This document shows, piece by piece, positions 8,636-16,250 of a stretch of DNA of 44,784 nt (positions are counted from its first letter, which is position 1; each line of letters opens with the position of its first letter). The translations under genes were made by a program, and so were the position numbers. Location: contig VRUJ01000035.1 in assembly GCA_019456165.1 (NCBI GenBank), forward strand, positions 1 to 44,784, written 5' to 3'. The notes below the pieces were generated by a model. The model was not told the origin of the DNA. It searched no databases and saw nothing but the letters and a program-made list of their open reading frames with translations. This stretch comes from Chloroflexota bacterium. Lineage in GTDB: Bacteria; Chloroflexota; Anaerolineae; Anaerolineales; UBA11579.

Positions 8636-9868
8636 TCAAGGACTGGCACCCATGAAATCCAAAGCGTAGCTAGCGTCAGGAGAGAGAGGGTTAACCCAAT
8701 ATGCCTCCTGGAAATTCTCTATCGCGCCAGCATCATCACCTTGACGGTATAGCCCCCACCCATTCCACAGCAAAGCCTCTTCAGAATTGGGCGTGACGCG
8801 CAGAGCAAATGCAGTGAGGGCGAGTAATTCTTCTGTGCGTAGAGAGTGAAAATAAGCGAAGAAAGGTCCAAACTGGTAACGCAGCATGCGTTGGGGCAGG
8901 CCTAAGTTCCGGGCTGTGTCATAGGCTTGCGCGGCCTCTGCATAGCGCTCGAAATAGACCAGGTTGGATCCCACGTTGAACCAGGCGTAAGCGTCTCCAC
9001 TGTTAGCATCCGCTTCTGCCTGGGCAGATTCGAGGGCTGCTTGTCGGTTGTAATCCTCATCCCAATGAAGCCCCAGGATCGACTTGACCAATTCCTCCTG
9101 GGAGGGTTGAAAAACCAGGATGTATACCCGGTTGAAGGCCTTCCAGCCATCGTCGAGCTGTTGGTAGGTTAGCTGTTGGTCTGGGCCTTTAAATGTGTCC
9201 TGAGCGGTGAAAGTTCCGGCTGCATCATCGTATGCGGTTAATAGCAGATAATGTCCCGCCCAGCGGTCATCGGTCAGCCCGTTGAGATAATATGACTCCT
9301 CCAACATGTAGCCTTCTTCAACCATTACCGGGATACCAGCTGCCAGGAACTGCTTCAATAGCTGGATATCCCCGCTGACTCGGAACTCGAAACGCAGCCA
9401 GCCCGCGTAATTACGCGCAAAATGACTCAACTCTTCAACATTTACGTTTCGGTCGGCGCGCTCTGGTTTGATCTGCTGGGAGATGTCAAATTGGTCGCCA
9501 TCCCAACCGTAATAGCGCAGGTAAAGGCTCAGGGTGGCTGGGCCGCAGTTATTTATATCTTGCTTTTCCCATTCTGGGGCGGGCAGAGATGCGGATGACG
9601 GAAGCGGAGTGGGGCTTGGAATTAGCGTTGCTGTCGGGCCAGGTGTTTGGGTGGGGATTGGAGTGGGGGTTGCCGTCGGTACTGATGTCAGTGTTGGATA
9701 TGAGATTGGAGTGGGCAATTCACCCACAGGATTGAGCACACCGCGCATGAATGTGCTCGCTACCTCCAGACGCCAAGACCAGCGCGTTTTAACCGCCGGA
9801 ATCTGGTATACCAGCACTGCTAAGACCATCAAACCAGCTAATACAAAGATCACTTTCCTTATACGCAT
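8636..9868 (-). CDS. membrane-anchored C39-like peptidase with TPR tail
   Basis: A 410-residue protein. Residues 4-22 are an uncleaved-looking membrane anchor, then a Thr/Pro-rich spacer runs to about 90. The central domain is a C39-like papain-fold peptidase: Q103 and C108 in QDINNCGPATL, H206 in AGHYLLLTAYDD, and D224 in TAQDTF, the complete set of catalytic residues. Residues 270-400 are TPR-like helices (AYAWFNVGSNLVYFERYAEAA, EALLWNGWGLYRQGDDAGA). It should act outside the cell on a peptide substrate. No ABC transporter or double-glycine precursor lies next to it, so it is not clearly a bacteriocin exporter part. No strong ribosome site precedes the ATG at 9868. Confidence 0.82.
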   Translation of the reverse strand: MRIRKVIFVLAGLMVLAVLVYQIPAVKTRWSWRLEVASTFMRGVLNPVGELPTPISYPTLTSVPTATPTPIPTQTPGPTATLIPSPTPLPSSASLPAPEWEKQDINNCGPATLSLYLRYYGWDGDQFDISQQIKPERADRNVNVEELSHFARNYAGWLRFEFRVSGDIQLLKQFLAAGIPVMVEEGYMLEESYYLNGLTDDRWAGHYLLLTAYDDAAGTFTAQDTFKGPDQQLTYQQLDDGWKAFNRVYILVFQPSQEELVKSILGLHWDEDYNRQAALESAQAEADANSGDAYAWFNVGSNLVYFERYAEAAQAYDTARNLGLPQRMLRYQFGPFFAYFHSLRTEELLALTAFALRVTPNSEEALLWNGWGLYRQGDDAGAIENFQEAYWVNPLSPDASYALDFMGASP

Positions 9869-9959
9869 AGCTGGAATTGTAACATCAGACCTGGGACTCC
9901 CAATTTGGGCAAATTAGAAAAAAATAATAATTTTTTTACGAGAGGATTGTTCAAAATTA

Positions 9960-9989
9960 CCAGCGGCACCGAAAATTTGGTACCGCTGG
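9960..9989 (-). terminator. rho-independent terminator after the GltD-like gene
   Basis: On the minus strand CCAGCGGTACC and GGTGCCGCTGG pair (one G-T wobble) around an eight-base loop, followed by TAATTTT. It lies 29 bases beyond the stop at 10018. The T tract is broken by two A, so it is a moderate terminator. Confidence 0.65.
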
Positions 9990-10017
9990 AAAATTAGCAA
10001 ATGAAAAGTGTAGTCGG

Positions 10018-11445
10018 TTACTTGGTTAAATAATCATGAATTGAACAGGCTGCCTTACGACCCGTCACCATAGCCGTAACCACAAGGTCTGGGCCGGTGA
10101 CGGCATCTCCGCCAGCATAAACTCCGGGGCGAGAGGTTGCACCAGTTTCCTCATCGGTGAGGATAAGCCCCCATCTCTCAACATCCAGATCTGGCGTGGT
10201 TTTCCCGATGATCGGGTCCGGCCAATAGCCCACCGCTAATATCGCGGTATCTGCCTCGATGATAAAGTTGGAATCTTCGATCGCTACCGGGCGGCGGCCG
10301 CTATCATCCGGTTCTCCCAATTCCATCTTTATGCATTCTATCTTATCCAATTTTCCATCTTCATCTGCGATAAAACGCACAGGTTGTGTAAGGAATTGGT
10401 ATTGAGCGCCTTCTTGGCGGGCAAGTTCGCGGTCTTTTTTGCCTCCGGGCATTTCTTTCTCTGTGCGCCGGTAAACACAAGTCACTTCTTCCGCACCCAG
10501 ACGCAGAGCAGAGCGTAGACAATCCGAGGCCGAGTCACCCCCGCCGATCACTACCACTTTTCGGCCTGTGCCAAATGCAGCATCGAAGTCTTTAGGCCAG
10601 AATTTGGGGTCAACATTAGCCTGGATCAGGTATTCGGTGCCCTTATAAACGCCAGGTAATTCTTCCCCAGAGATGTCCATACCCGCGTCAATACCTGTAC
10701 CAATAGCAACGTAAACCGCCTCAAAGCCTTCTGCAAATAGATCATCAATGCTTTTGTCTTTACCGATAAATGTATTACCCACAAACTCTATGCCTCCCGC
10801 AGACTGATCTTCCCAAAGCGAGGAAAGCACCTCTTTTGGCAGCTTAAAGTTAGGGATGCCGTAAAGCAGCAAGCCGCCCGGCTCAGGTTTGGCATCAAAG
10901 ATCGTCGGAGAATGACCATATTCAACAAGTTGTTGTGCACAAGCCAAACCGCTCGGTCCGGCGCCTACTACAGCCACTTTCTTGCCACTCGATTCGGCCT
11001 GGATATTCTCAGTTTTAGCGTTCTTCCTTTGATAATCTGCAGCGAAGAATTCCAGTGCTCCTGTGAGCACCGGATCATCGTGCTTACTGCGCACGCAAGA
11101 CCCCTGGCAGAGCTGTTCGTGGGGGCAAACCCGGCCGCAAATCTCAGGCATAGTGCTTGTCTGACGGTAAAGTTCAGCCGCCTCAAGAAATTCCCCTTGT
11201 TCGATAAGCCACATCGCGGATGGGATGTCGTTATCCGCTGGGCAGGCAACCACGCAAGGGGCTGGGTCTGGGCAGTGTATACAGCGAGAGGCCTCATATC
11301 TGGCACGCTGTTCATCAAAAGGTATTAAAGTTTCGGCAAAGTCCCCCACTCGTTCCTGAGCTGGACGAAGATCTATGTCATCTGTAAGTAAAGATAGGCG
11401 TTCTTTACGGTTAATTTCGAGAAATTCTCCCAGGATAGCCTGCAT
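10018..11445 (-). CDS. GltD-like NADPH-dependent oxidoreductase (glutamate synthase small-subunit family)
   Basis: A 475-residue cytosolic flavoprotein. The N-terminal ferredoxin-like domain has cysteine clusters that bind two 4Fe-4S centres: CIHCPDPAPCVVACP (spacing C-x2-C-x5-C-x3-C, one longer than usual GltD) and CGRVCPHEQLCQGSC. Then come the FAD-binding fold (VAVVGAGPSGLACAQQL), the NADPH fold (VVVIGGGDSASDCLRSALR, VYRRTEKEMPGG) and the C-terminal FAD motif GVYAGGDAVTGPDLV. It passes electrons from NADPH to a partner. No gltB is next to it, so the partner may be elsewhere; NfnB- or SudA-like roles are possible. The ATG at 11445 has AAGGAGT seven bases upstream. A terminator follows. Confidence 0.88.
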   Translation of the reverse strand: MQAILGEFLEINRKERLSLLTDDIDLRPAQERVGDFAETLIPFDEQRARYEASRCIHCPDPAPCVVACPADNDIPSAMWLIEQGEFLEAAELYRQTSTMPEICGRVCPHEQLCQGSCVRSKHDDPVLTGALEFFAADYQRKNAKTENIQAESSGKKVAVVGAGPSGLACAQQLVEYGHSPTIFDAKPEPGGLLLYGIPNFKLPKEVLSSLWEDQSAGGIEFVGNTFIGKDKSIDDLFAEGFEAVYVAIGTGIDAGMDISGEELPGVYKGTEYLIQANVDPKFWPKDFDAAFGTGRKVVVIGGGDSASDCLRSALRLGAEEVTCVYRRTEKEMPGGKKDRELARQEGAQYQFLTQPVRFIADEDGKLDKIECIKMELGEPDDSGRRPVAIEDSNFIIEADTAILAVGYWPDPIIGKTTPDLDVERWGLILTDEETGATSRPGVYAGGDAVTGPDLVVTAMVTGRKAACSIHDYLTK

Positions 11446-11631
11446 TTAAAAGACTCCTTCTACAATATAAATTGTGCACATATTAAAATCTATTCTGTAT
11501 ACGTAGAGCAGTTGCAGATGTCACCTAATTTTAGGGCATTTGTCCTATTAATTTTGGATGGCAACATTTCGACACCGGGCGGAATTTTACCACTATTTAA
11601 GTGGATAACCTCACAACCCATCTTTCCCTGC

Positions 11632-11637
11632 TATAAT
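11632..11637 (+). promoter_or_regulatory. -10 box directly before miaB (leaderless start)
   Basis: A perfect TATAAT is followed by seven bases (TGTACAC) and then the ATG of miaB. Transcription would start at the initiation codon, which fits the absence of any Shine-Dalgarno. The -35 position (around 11609-11614) shows no good hexamer, so the call rests on the -10 and its spacing. Confidence 0.4.
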
Positions 11638-11644
11638 TGTACAC

Positions 11645-13009
11645 ATGAACTATCATATTTGGACTGCTGGCTGCCAGATGAATGTAGCAGATTCGCAGCG
11701 CGTAGCCTCCGCATTAGAAATATTAGGTTACCGCGCCACCCGGCGTGCCGAAGAAGCCCAGGTTATCGTGCTCAACACCTGCGTAGTGCGCCAGAGCGCC
11801 GAGGACAAAGCTAATGGCCGTCTGAGTTCACTGAAACCCTTGAAAGAGAAAAACCCCAGCCTGACCATCAACCTGATGGGCTGCATGGTAGGCGTGAAGG
11901 GCCAAGAACGCTTAGGTGAAGTATTTCCTTTCGTAGACGTGTTTTCCCCCCCCTCCGACCCAGGCCCGCTCGTTTCCTACCTGACACAGGACGAGAGCCG
12001 CAGCATAGAATTGAGCGAAACCCAAAATCGCCACGGGCTGATGGATGCAGGTTTAGTATTACCGGAAAATGAACGCGGCTCATTGGTTTCCGCACATGTG
12101 CCGGTGGTCTACGGCTGCTCACACGCCTGCACCTTCTGCATAATCCCATACCGGCGCGGCATAGAACGCAGCCGGCCTGTTGGCGAGATCGTTTCCGAGG
12201 TACGCTCGCTAGTCTCTCAAGGCATCAGGGAGGTTACCCTGCTTGGCCAAATCGTTGACCGTTATGGAAAAGACATCCCCGACGGTCCTGATTTGGCTGG
12301 ATTACTGCGTATCGTAAACGAAGTGGATGGCTTAGCCCGGGTGCGCTTCTTAACGTCTCACCCCAATTGGATGACGAGTGAATTGCTCGAAACGATCGCT
12401 GAACTACCTAAAGTGTGCGCGAATATCGAGGTGCCTATCCAGGCAGGGGATGATCAAGTCTTGGCAAATATGAAACGCAATTACACTTCAGATGATTACC
12501 GTCGGCTTATACATAAGATCCGCGAGATAATTCCTGATGTGTCCATCGCCACCGATATAATTGTGGGCTTCCCAGGCGAAACCGAAGCACAATTCCAGAA
12601 GAGTTATGACATTCTGGCAGAACTCAAATTGGACGTAGCCCACCTGGCGCGCTTCTCGCCGCGTCCGGGAACTGTCGCCCACCGCCGTATGCAGGACGAC
12701 GTTCCGGACGAAGAAAAATTACACCGCTTCCGCGCCTTAGAGGATTTGCAAGAAGGCATCGCCACACAGATCAACGCTGCTTATCTAGGGAAAACTGTGC
12801 AAGTATTGTTCGAAGAAAAAATTAAAAATCGCTGGAAGGGGCGCACGGAAACCAACAAACTTGTTTTCGTTGAAAGCCAGAAGAGCTTAAAAGGCCAACT
12901 GCTGCCCACCCAGATCAGCTGGACTGGACCCTGGTCGATGCAAGGGCGCTTGCCAACTTCATTAAAAGACTCATCAGCTTCATTAGAATTAGCTTCTATT
13001 GACGTATGA
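11645..13009 (+). CDS. miaB: tRNA-2-methylthio-N6-dimethylallyladenosine synthase
   Basis: A 454-residue radical-SAM methylthiotransferase that adds a methylthio group at C2 of i6A37 in tRNA. Domain order is the UPF0004 domain with its cluster cysteines C10 (in TAGCQMN), C46 (NTCVVRQ) and C80 (MGCMV), then the radical SAM core with C158, C162 and C165 in GCSHACTFCIIPYRRG, and a C-terminal TRAM domain (about residues 380-445). The CQMN and ERSRP sequences favour MiaB over MtaB or RimO. All cluster ligands are present. It is read apart from its neighbours and probably from a leaderless mRNA. Confidence 0.93.
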   Translation: MNYHIWTAGCQMNVADSQRVASALEILGYRATRRAEEAQVIVLNTCVVRQSAEDKANGRLSSLKPLKEKNPSLTINLMGCMVGVKGQERLGEVFPFVDVFSPPSDPGPLVSYLTQDESRSIELSETQNRHGLMDAGLVLPENERGSLVSAHVPVVYGCSHACTFCIIPYRRGIERSRPVGEIVSEVRSLVSQGIREVTLLGQIVDRYGKDIPDGPDLAGLLRIVNEVDGLARVRFLTSHPNWMTSELLETIAELPKVCANIEVPIQAGDDQVLANMKRNYTSDDYRRLIHKIREIIPDVSIATDIIVGFPGETEAQFQKSYDILAELKLDVAHLARFSPRPGTVAHRRMQDDVPDEEKLHRFRALEDLQEGIATQINAAYLGKTVQVLFEEKIKNRWKGRTETNKLVFVESQKSLKGQLLPTQISWTGPWSMQGRLPTSLKDSSASLELASIDV

Positions 13010-13052
13010 GATATATTCATTTTTTTAGTCCCTACAAAATTTTGGAGGAGTT

Positions 13053-13961
13053 ATGAAAAGTACACACAAACGCTTGTACTTGTTCACGATTATTGTGTTG
13101 GCCATAATATTGTCCTGCGGACCCAGCAGCGGGACAGCGACGCCAATATCAGCCTCGGCCACCCCGGGAGCAGGACAAATTGAGGATCCCACCGCCACTG
13201 CCACCTCAACCCAGATACCACCCCCTGAAAATACAGCAACCTCAACAACCGCCCCACCCACCGCGACGATTGTACCCACCAGCGAACCGCCGACATTTAC
13301 CGTAAGCGTGAACACCAACTGCCGCACGGGCCCAGGAGCAGTAGCCAATTTCCCAATTGTTGGATCAATACTCATTGGAGAAGTGGGTGATGTAGTCGGG
13401 ATCGGTCCAGATGACGAGCATGCCATCATGAACAACTTAGATGCGGCTGGAACTTGCTGGGCCTGGTTGTTTTATGCCACAAGGGCAGGAGACTGGTCTG
13501 GTTTACCTGTCATACCAATTCCACCTCTTCCGCCCGCTTCAATTGGAGGTATTTTCTGGCATGACCTATGTGCGGTTCCTTTCGGTCCCCCGCCTCCTAA
13601 TCCACCTGAGGGTTGCATTGACTTTGGAGGTTTTAGTTACGGAGCAAACGGTATTCTTGAATCTGGCGAACCGGGTATTCAAGGTGTGACGCTCCATCTA
13701 GGTTCAGGAGCGTGCCCATCTACTGGACTCGAAACTGCGATAACGGATGCGAACGGCCTATATTCCTTCAGCCCGCAACCAGCTGGGACGTACTGCGTTT
13801 CAATCACACCTCTTGCAGATGGCAATGATCTAGTCTTGATCCCTGGAGGCTTTTCATTTCCATCCGCGGGTGGAGTAAGCCAAACTGTAACTGTCACCAC
13901 CCTCGCAGGGGTAGATGTCACCGACGTGAACTTCGGTTGGGATTTCCAATTCCTCCCATAG
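13053..13961 (+). CDS. lipoprotein with SH3-like and SdrD B-type domains
   Basis: A 302-residue lipoprotein with GGAGG placed before the ATG. The signal peptide ends in a lipobox (IILSC, Cys22), followed by a Thr/Pro-rich linker to about residue 85. Residues 88-145 (TVSVNTNCRTGPGAVANFPIV...CWAWL) look like a bacterial SH3 domain, often a peptidoglycan binder. Residues 168-300 (GGIFWHDLC, GILESGEPGIQGVTLHL, TDANGLYSFSPQPAGTYCVSI) match the SdrD B-type Ig fold, an adhesin-type repeat. It is a surface protein of unknown ligand. A terminator follows 23 bases after the stop. Confidence 0.82.
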   Translation: MKSTHKRLYLFTIIVLAIILSCGPSSGTATPISASATPGAGQIEDPTATATSTQIPPPENTATSTTAPPTATIVPTSEPPTFTVSVNTNCRTGPGAVANFPIVGSILIGEVGDVVGIGPDDEHAIMNNLDAAGTCWAWLFYATRAGDWSGLPVIPIPPLPPASIGGIFWHDLCAVPFGPPPPNPPEGCIDFGGFSYGANGILESGEPGIQGVTLHLGSGACPSTGLETAITDANGLYSFSPQPAGTYCVSITPLADGNDLVLIPGGFSFPSAGGVSQTVTVTTLAGVDVTDVNFGWDFQFLP

Positions 13962-13984
13962 GATTAAACTCAAGACATAACGCA

Positions 13985-14017
13985 AAAAACCTCCCGGAAT
14001 TCTTACCGGGATGTTTT
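13985..14017 (+). terminator. rho-independent terminator
   Basis: AAAACCTCCCGG and CCGGGATGTTTT form a stem with one C-T mismatch around an eight-base loop (13986-14017). The plus-strand arm ends in TTTT. It lies just after the SdrD-like lipoprotein gene. The flanking A and T tracts could let it act in both directions. Confidence 0.75.
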
Positions 14018-14130
14018 GCATTGTCTAACATTTACTGATGCAGATCTCGTAAGTGAATGCCCAAATGTTTTTAGAAATATATTTCATGCTTGTGGGCATT
14101 CACCAAAGGAACTAACCGTTAATGAAACCT

Positions 14131-14661
14131 CCCCGCAGCAAGCTGCGGGGTATCCAGCAGCTATCCAGTCTTATGAAAATAACTTGAGTTGCTGTTCATG
14201 TAGTTGCTGATACTCTTCATCCTTTCCTTGATCCTGTACATATTTTTGTATCGTTTCTTCACTCCCGTGTCGTCCGACTGTTGTCACATAGTACCCATCC
14301 GACCAAAATTCTCCACCCCACAACTTCCTTTTCACCTCTGGCACTTGTTTGAATATTTCTCGCGCTGTCAAACTTTTCACCGTCTGGATTATTTTTGTGG
14401 GGCTATACGTCGGTACCGACTGGATTAGAAAATGTACATGATCCTTATCTGTTCCTATCTCGATGAACTCGATTTGGTATCGTTTTGCTATCTCCAGACA
14501 TACTTCTTTCAGTAGTTCATCGACTTTTTGATCTATTACTACACTTCGATATTTTGCAGGGCAGACGTAATGATATATCAATACTGATACATTATGGCTG
14601 TTCCTCACCAGCTTGCTCATCCCCTTATCTTACCCTATTGTTTGCGCAGCAAGCTGCGGGG
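14131..14661 (-). mobile_element. IS200/IS605-type element (tnpA only)
   Basis: One transposase gene is bounded by two subterminal hairpins built on the same sequence. At 14131-14150 CCCCGCAG and CTGCGGGG flank a CAAG loop. At 14645-14658 CGCAG and CTGCG flank the same CAAG loop, and GGGG follows. Such matching hairpins near both ends, without long terminal inverted repeats, are what HUH transposases recognise in IS200/IS605 elements. The exact cleavage sites lie a few bases outside and are not determined. No tnpB is present. Confidence 0.8.
14171..14620 (-). CDS. tnpA: IS200/IS605-family transposase TnpA
   Basis: A complete 149-residue Y1 HUH transposase that moves the element as single-stranded DNA. 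The metal-binding HUH motif is H61-V-H63 in DKDHVHFLIQ, and the catalytic tyrosine is Y127 in EETIQKYVQDQG. It also has the conserved KSLTAREIF helix and LWGGEFWSDGYYV strand. Length and residues are as in active family members. It lies between the two end hairpins, on the minus strand. The start at 14620 has AAGGGG almost adjacent, which suggests weak translation, as is usual for these genes. Confidence 0.93.
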   Translation of the reverse strand: MSKLVRNSHNVSVLIYHYVCPAKYRSVVIDQKVDELLKEVCLEIAKRYQIEFIEIGTDKDHVHFLIQSVPTYSPTKIIQTVKSLTAREIFKQVPEVKRKLWGGEFWSDGYYVTTVGRHGSEETIQKYVQDQGKDEEYQQLHEQQLKLFS

Positions 14662-14840
14662 AAATGCCCTCTTTAGATTATACACCTGGTGTCCCGATAG
14701 CCTGATTGTGAGCATGCTAATTCCCAAAAATGTAACGTTATTATAATTCGGAGGACATCAAAAAAATAAAGGGAAATTCTTAAGCACAAAGACGTTTGTT
14801 AGATGGAGCTATCCTCAAATCATCCGGGGGCCATATAGCG

Positions 14841-15194
14841 CTAATTTAAGATAGCTGATATATGCTGGACCAAATTATCAATATCCAGAGGTTTGTTTAG
14901 AACCACGAGCGCACCCTCCCTCAAACCCTCTTGCACGAGATCACCAGTGGAATAGGCTGTCATCAATACAACTGGAATATCGAGCTGGATTTGTTTCAGC
15001 GCTCTGTACAACTCAACACCATTCATACAGGGCATGATAATATCTGTCAACACACAATCAATATTCTCTGCAGAGAATACATCCAGAGCTTCCGTTCCAG
15101 AATAGGCAATCTCGACTTCATAACCTTTTGCTATGAAAATATCCTTCAGAGTTGTGCAGATATTAGGATTATCATCAACTATCAAAATGCTCAA
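14841..15194 (-). CDS. orphan single-domain response regulator
   Basis: A 117-residue CheY-like receiver. The acidic pair is D7/D8 (LIVDDNPN), the phosphoacceptor is D51 (VLTDIIMPCMNG), the switch residue is T79 (VLMTAYS) and the conserved lysine is K101 (VLNKPLD). It starts at a TTG with GGAG nine bases upstream. There is no output domain, and the sequence LVQEGLREGALVVLNKP is typical of the receivers attached to large hybrid kinases. No kinase is adjacent; the large sensor kinase at 38-44 kb is one candidate in the window, but it has its own regulator. Confidence 0.88.
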   Translation of the reverse strand: MSILIVDDNPNICTTLKDIFIAKGYEVEIAYSGTEALDVFSAENIDCVLTDIIMPCMNGVELYRALKQIQLDIPVVLMTAYSTGDLVQEGLREGALVVLNKPLDIDNLVQHISAILN

Positions 15195-15617
15195 ATTCGC
15201 TTTCTCCAGTTAGAATGTAGATATCGACGCATTTCCCGGGATTTTACGAGTTTATTCATATAATTGTGATCAAATTCCAAGAAGGATTAATCTTCCCATA
15301 ACAAATAGCTCTTTCGTAAATAGCAATAAGTGCCTAATAACGTTCACTCTTTTATCTTCCATAAAAAATGTTTTCTAATTCGTAACGCAAGGATGAAACC
15401 CTGTATAAAATTACAGGGTTTCATCCACGGAAAAAGCATCACCAAGCGACTCCTCCTGCCCATATTCGATTTGCACCCTATGGCTGCTCTAGCCCTGGTG
15501 AGTATAGGCTTTTTCCATTAGCAATGTAGATATTCAATATCTACAGCAGACCTAAGAGCTATCACCCATTAGATTAGGTCTTAGAATACACGAACCACTT
15601 CGGGGGCAAAAACCTAG
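15195..15617. other. gene-free stretch with a long palindrome
   Basis: The stretch between the orphan receiver and the NHLP-like gene has no convincing gene. It contains a perfect 15-base inverted repeat (15391-15426). A 31-codon frame on the minus strand starts at an ATG at 15439, ten bases after an AGGAGGAG, and runs through the palindrome. Its product has no recognisable feature, so I leave it as a possibility only. Confidence 0.4.
15391..15426. repeat. perfect 15-bp inverted repeat
   Basis: GGATGAAACCCTGTA (15391-15405) and TACAGGGTTTCATCC (15412-15426) are exact reverse complements separated by TAAAAT. Neither side has a T tract, so it is not a standard terminator. It may be a structured RNA, a protein site or a small mobile palindrome. 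Confidence 0.7.
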
Positions 15618-15833
15618 TCAGGATACCAAACCTGGGTCTAATATCAGATCACCTAACTGGTGAATGAATTGATCCAGGTCGGTAGCGTCAATGGCCAGTA
15701 CCGTTGCCACTTGTTTATCGTTGAGGTCAAATTCCTTTAATTTCTCTTTTCGTTGACCATTCATGATGGCTGCCTTAAATTCGCTATCCAGTAAAGCGCG
15801 CGTTGCGATAGCATTTATTTTAGTTTTGAACAT
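15618..15833 (-). CDS. Os1348-like NHLP-clan small protein
   Basis: A 71-residue protein with AGGA seven bases before its ATG. It opens with INAIATRALLDSEFKAAIMN, then KLKEFDLNDKQVATVLAIDATDLDQFI. This is the layout of the nitrile-hydratase-like leader clan (a helix with A-x-x-D-x-x-F, then a short helical pair LT-x-x-Q...L-x-x-I), in particular the small Os1348 family of Chloroflexota. Members are discussed as RiPP leader-like proteins. Here the C-terminal tail is only GDLILDPGLVS, with no Cys and one Ser, so a classical modified core is doubtful. A strong terminator ends six bases before its ribosome site, so expression depends on read-through or an unseen promoter. Confidence 0.65.
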   Translation of the reverse strand: MFKTKINAIATRALLDSEFKAAIMNGQRKEKLKEFDLNDKQVATVLAIDATDLDQFIHQLGDLILDPGLVS

Positions 15834-15849
15834 AGACTGCTCCTATAAT

Positions 15850-15905
15850 AAAAAAACCGCTCTCCCTGACCCTTTATTTGGTCTAGATTCGAGTCGGGAG
15901 AACGG
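15850..15905 (-). terminator. strong terminator/attenuator before the NHLP-like gene
   Basis: On the minus strand CCGTTCTCCCGAC pairs with GTCAGGGAGAGCGG (one G-T wobble, one bulged A) around a 22-base loop, followed by seven T. It comes 45 bases after the stop of the small peptide gene and ends six bases before the AGGA of the next gene. That position fits either the end of the peptide transcript or an attenuator. The loop contains TAGACCAA, also found in the peptide leader. Confidence 0.85.
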
Positions 15906-15949
15906 CCGCACAACGGAAATCTATTTTACTTCCGAGTTATAGTCCTTCT

Positions 15950-16108
15950 TTATCCGCCAGGGCTTCCACCGGCAAAACCCGCAAAAGCAGCTCCGGGAAG
16001 CAGAAGGCTGATAACCAAGATGGTGACAATAATGGTTAATCTAATTAATTGTGGATTTTTGAAAAGGTTGATCGCCGAAAATAATCTATAGAAAGTGTGC
16101 TTGTTCAT
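15950..16108 (-). CDS. 52-residue peptide precursor with signal peptide and Gly-rich tail
   Basis: A small gene with an ATG at 16108 and GAGGAG eight bases upstream, one of the clearest ribosome sites in the window. The product has a basic start (MNKHTFYRLF), an amphipathic stretch with FKNPQLIRL, a hydrophobic core (TIIVTILVISLLLP) and then GAAFA. AFA is a signal peptidase I site, after which only GFAGGSPGG remains. If cleaved there, the gene exports a nine-residue glycine-rich peptide. I know no family for it. It follows the large STAND/TPR/BTAD regulator by 142 bases on the same strand. A pheromone or a RiPP-like product is inferred from architecture only; a short membrane peptide that is never cleaved is the alternative. 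Confidence 0.7.
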   Translation of the reverse strand: MNKHTFYRLFSAINLFKNPQLIRLTIIVTILVISLLLPGAAFAGFAGGSPGG

Positions 16109-16122
16109 TTTACAACTCCTCG

Positions 16123-16156
16123 TTGGTCTAATTGGATTTAGCTAATCTTAGACCAA
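16123..16156 (-). promoter_or_regulatory. 9-bp inverted repeat abutting the peptide gene's ribosome site
   Basis: TTGGTCTAA (16123-16131) and TTAGACCAA (16148-16156) are exact reverse complements 16 bases apart, and a smaller GATT/AATC pair lies inside. The GAGGAG of the peptide gene (16117-16122) is directly adjacent. It could be an operator or an RNA hairpin that controls translation. The eight-base core TTGGTCTA occurs again at 15878-15885 in the terminator loop. Confidence 0.55.
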
Positions 16157-16180
16157 CCCATATGAACAAACCTATGAACG

Positions 16181-16219
16181 AAAAACCCCGGACTACTCCT
16201 AATGGAAAACAATCCTGGG
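16181..16219 (-). terminator. weak terminator after the STAND/BTAD regulator gene
   Basis: On the minus strand CCCAGGA and TCCGGGG pair with one mismatch across a 20-base loop, followed by TTTTT. It lies 32 bases after the regulator stop. The stem is short, so partial read-through into the peptide gene is likely. Confidence 0.5.
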
Positions 16220-16250
16220 ATCAAAGAACTGAGCTAATAATTAATATTGA

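Noticed and set aside
8501..8752. 83-codon plus-strand frame before the C39-like peptidase.
   Set aside because: It is built from the dispersed repeat and the antisense end of the peptidase gene, with no ribosome site or domain.
14131..14150. Hairpin CCCCGCAG-CAAG-CTGCGGGG considered as a terminator of the tnpA gene.
   Set aside because: No T tract follows it on the minus strand, and nearly the same hairpin lies at the other end of the element, so it is better explained as an IS200 end structure.
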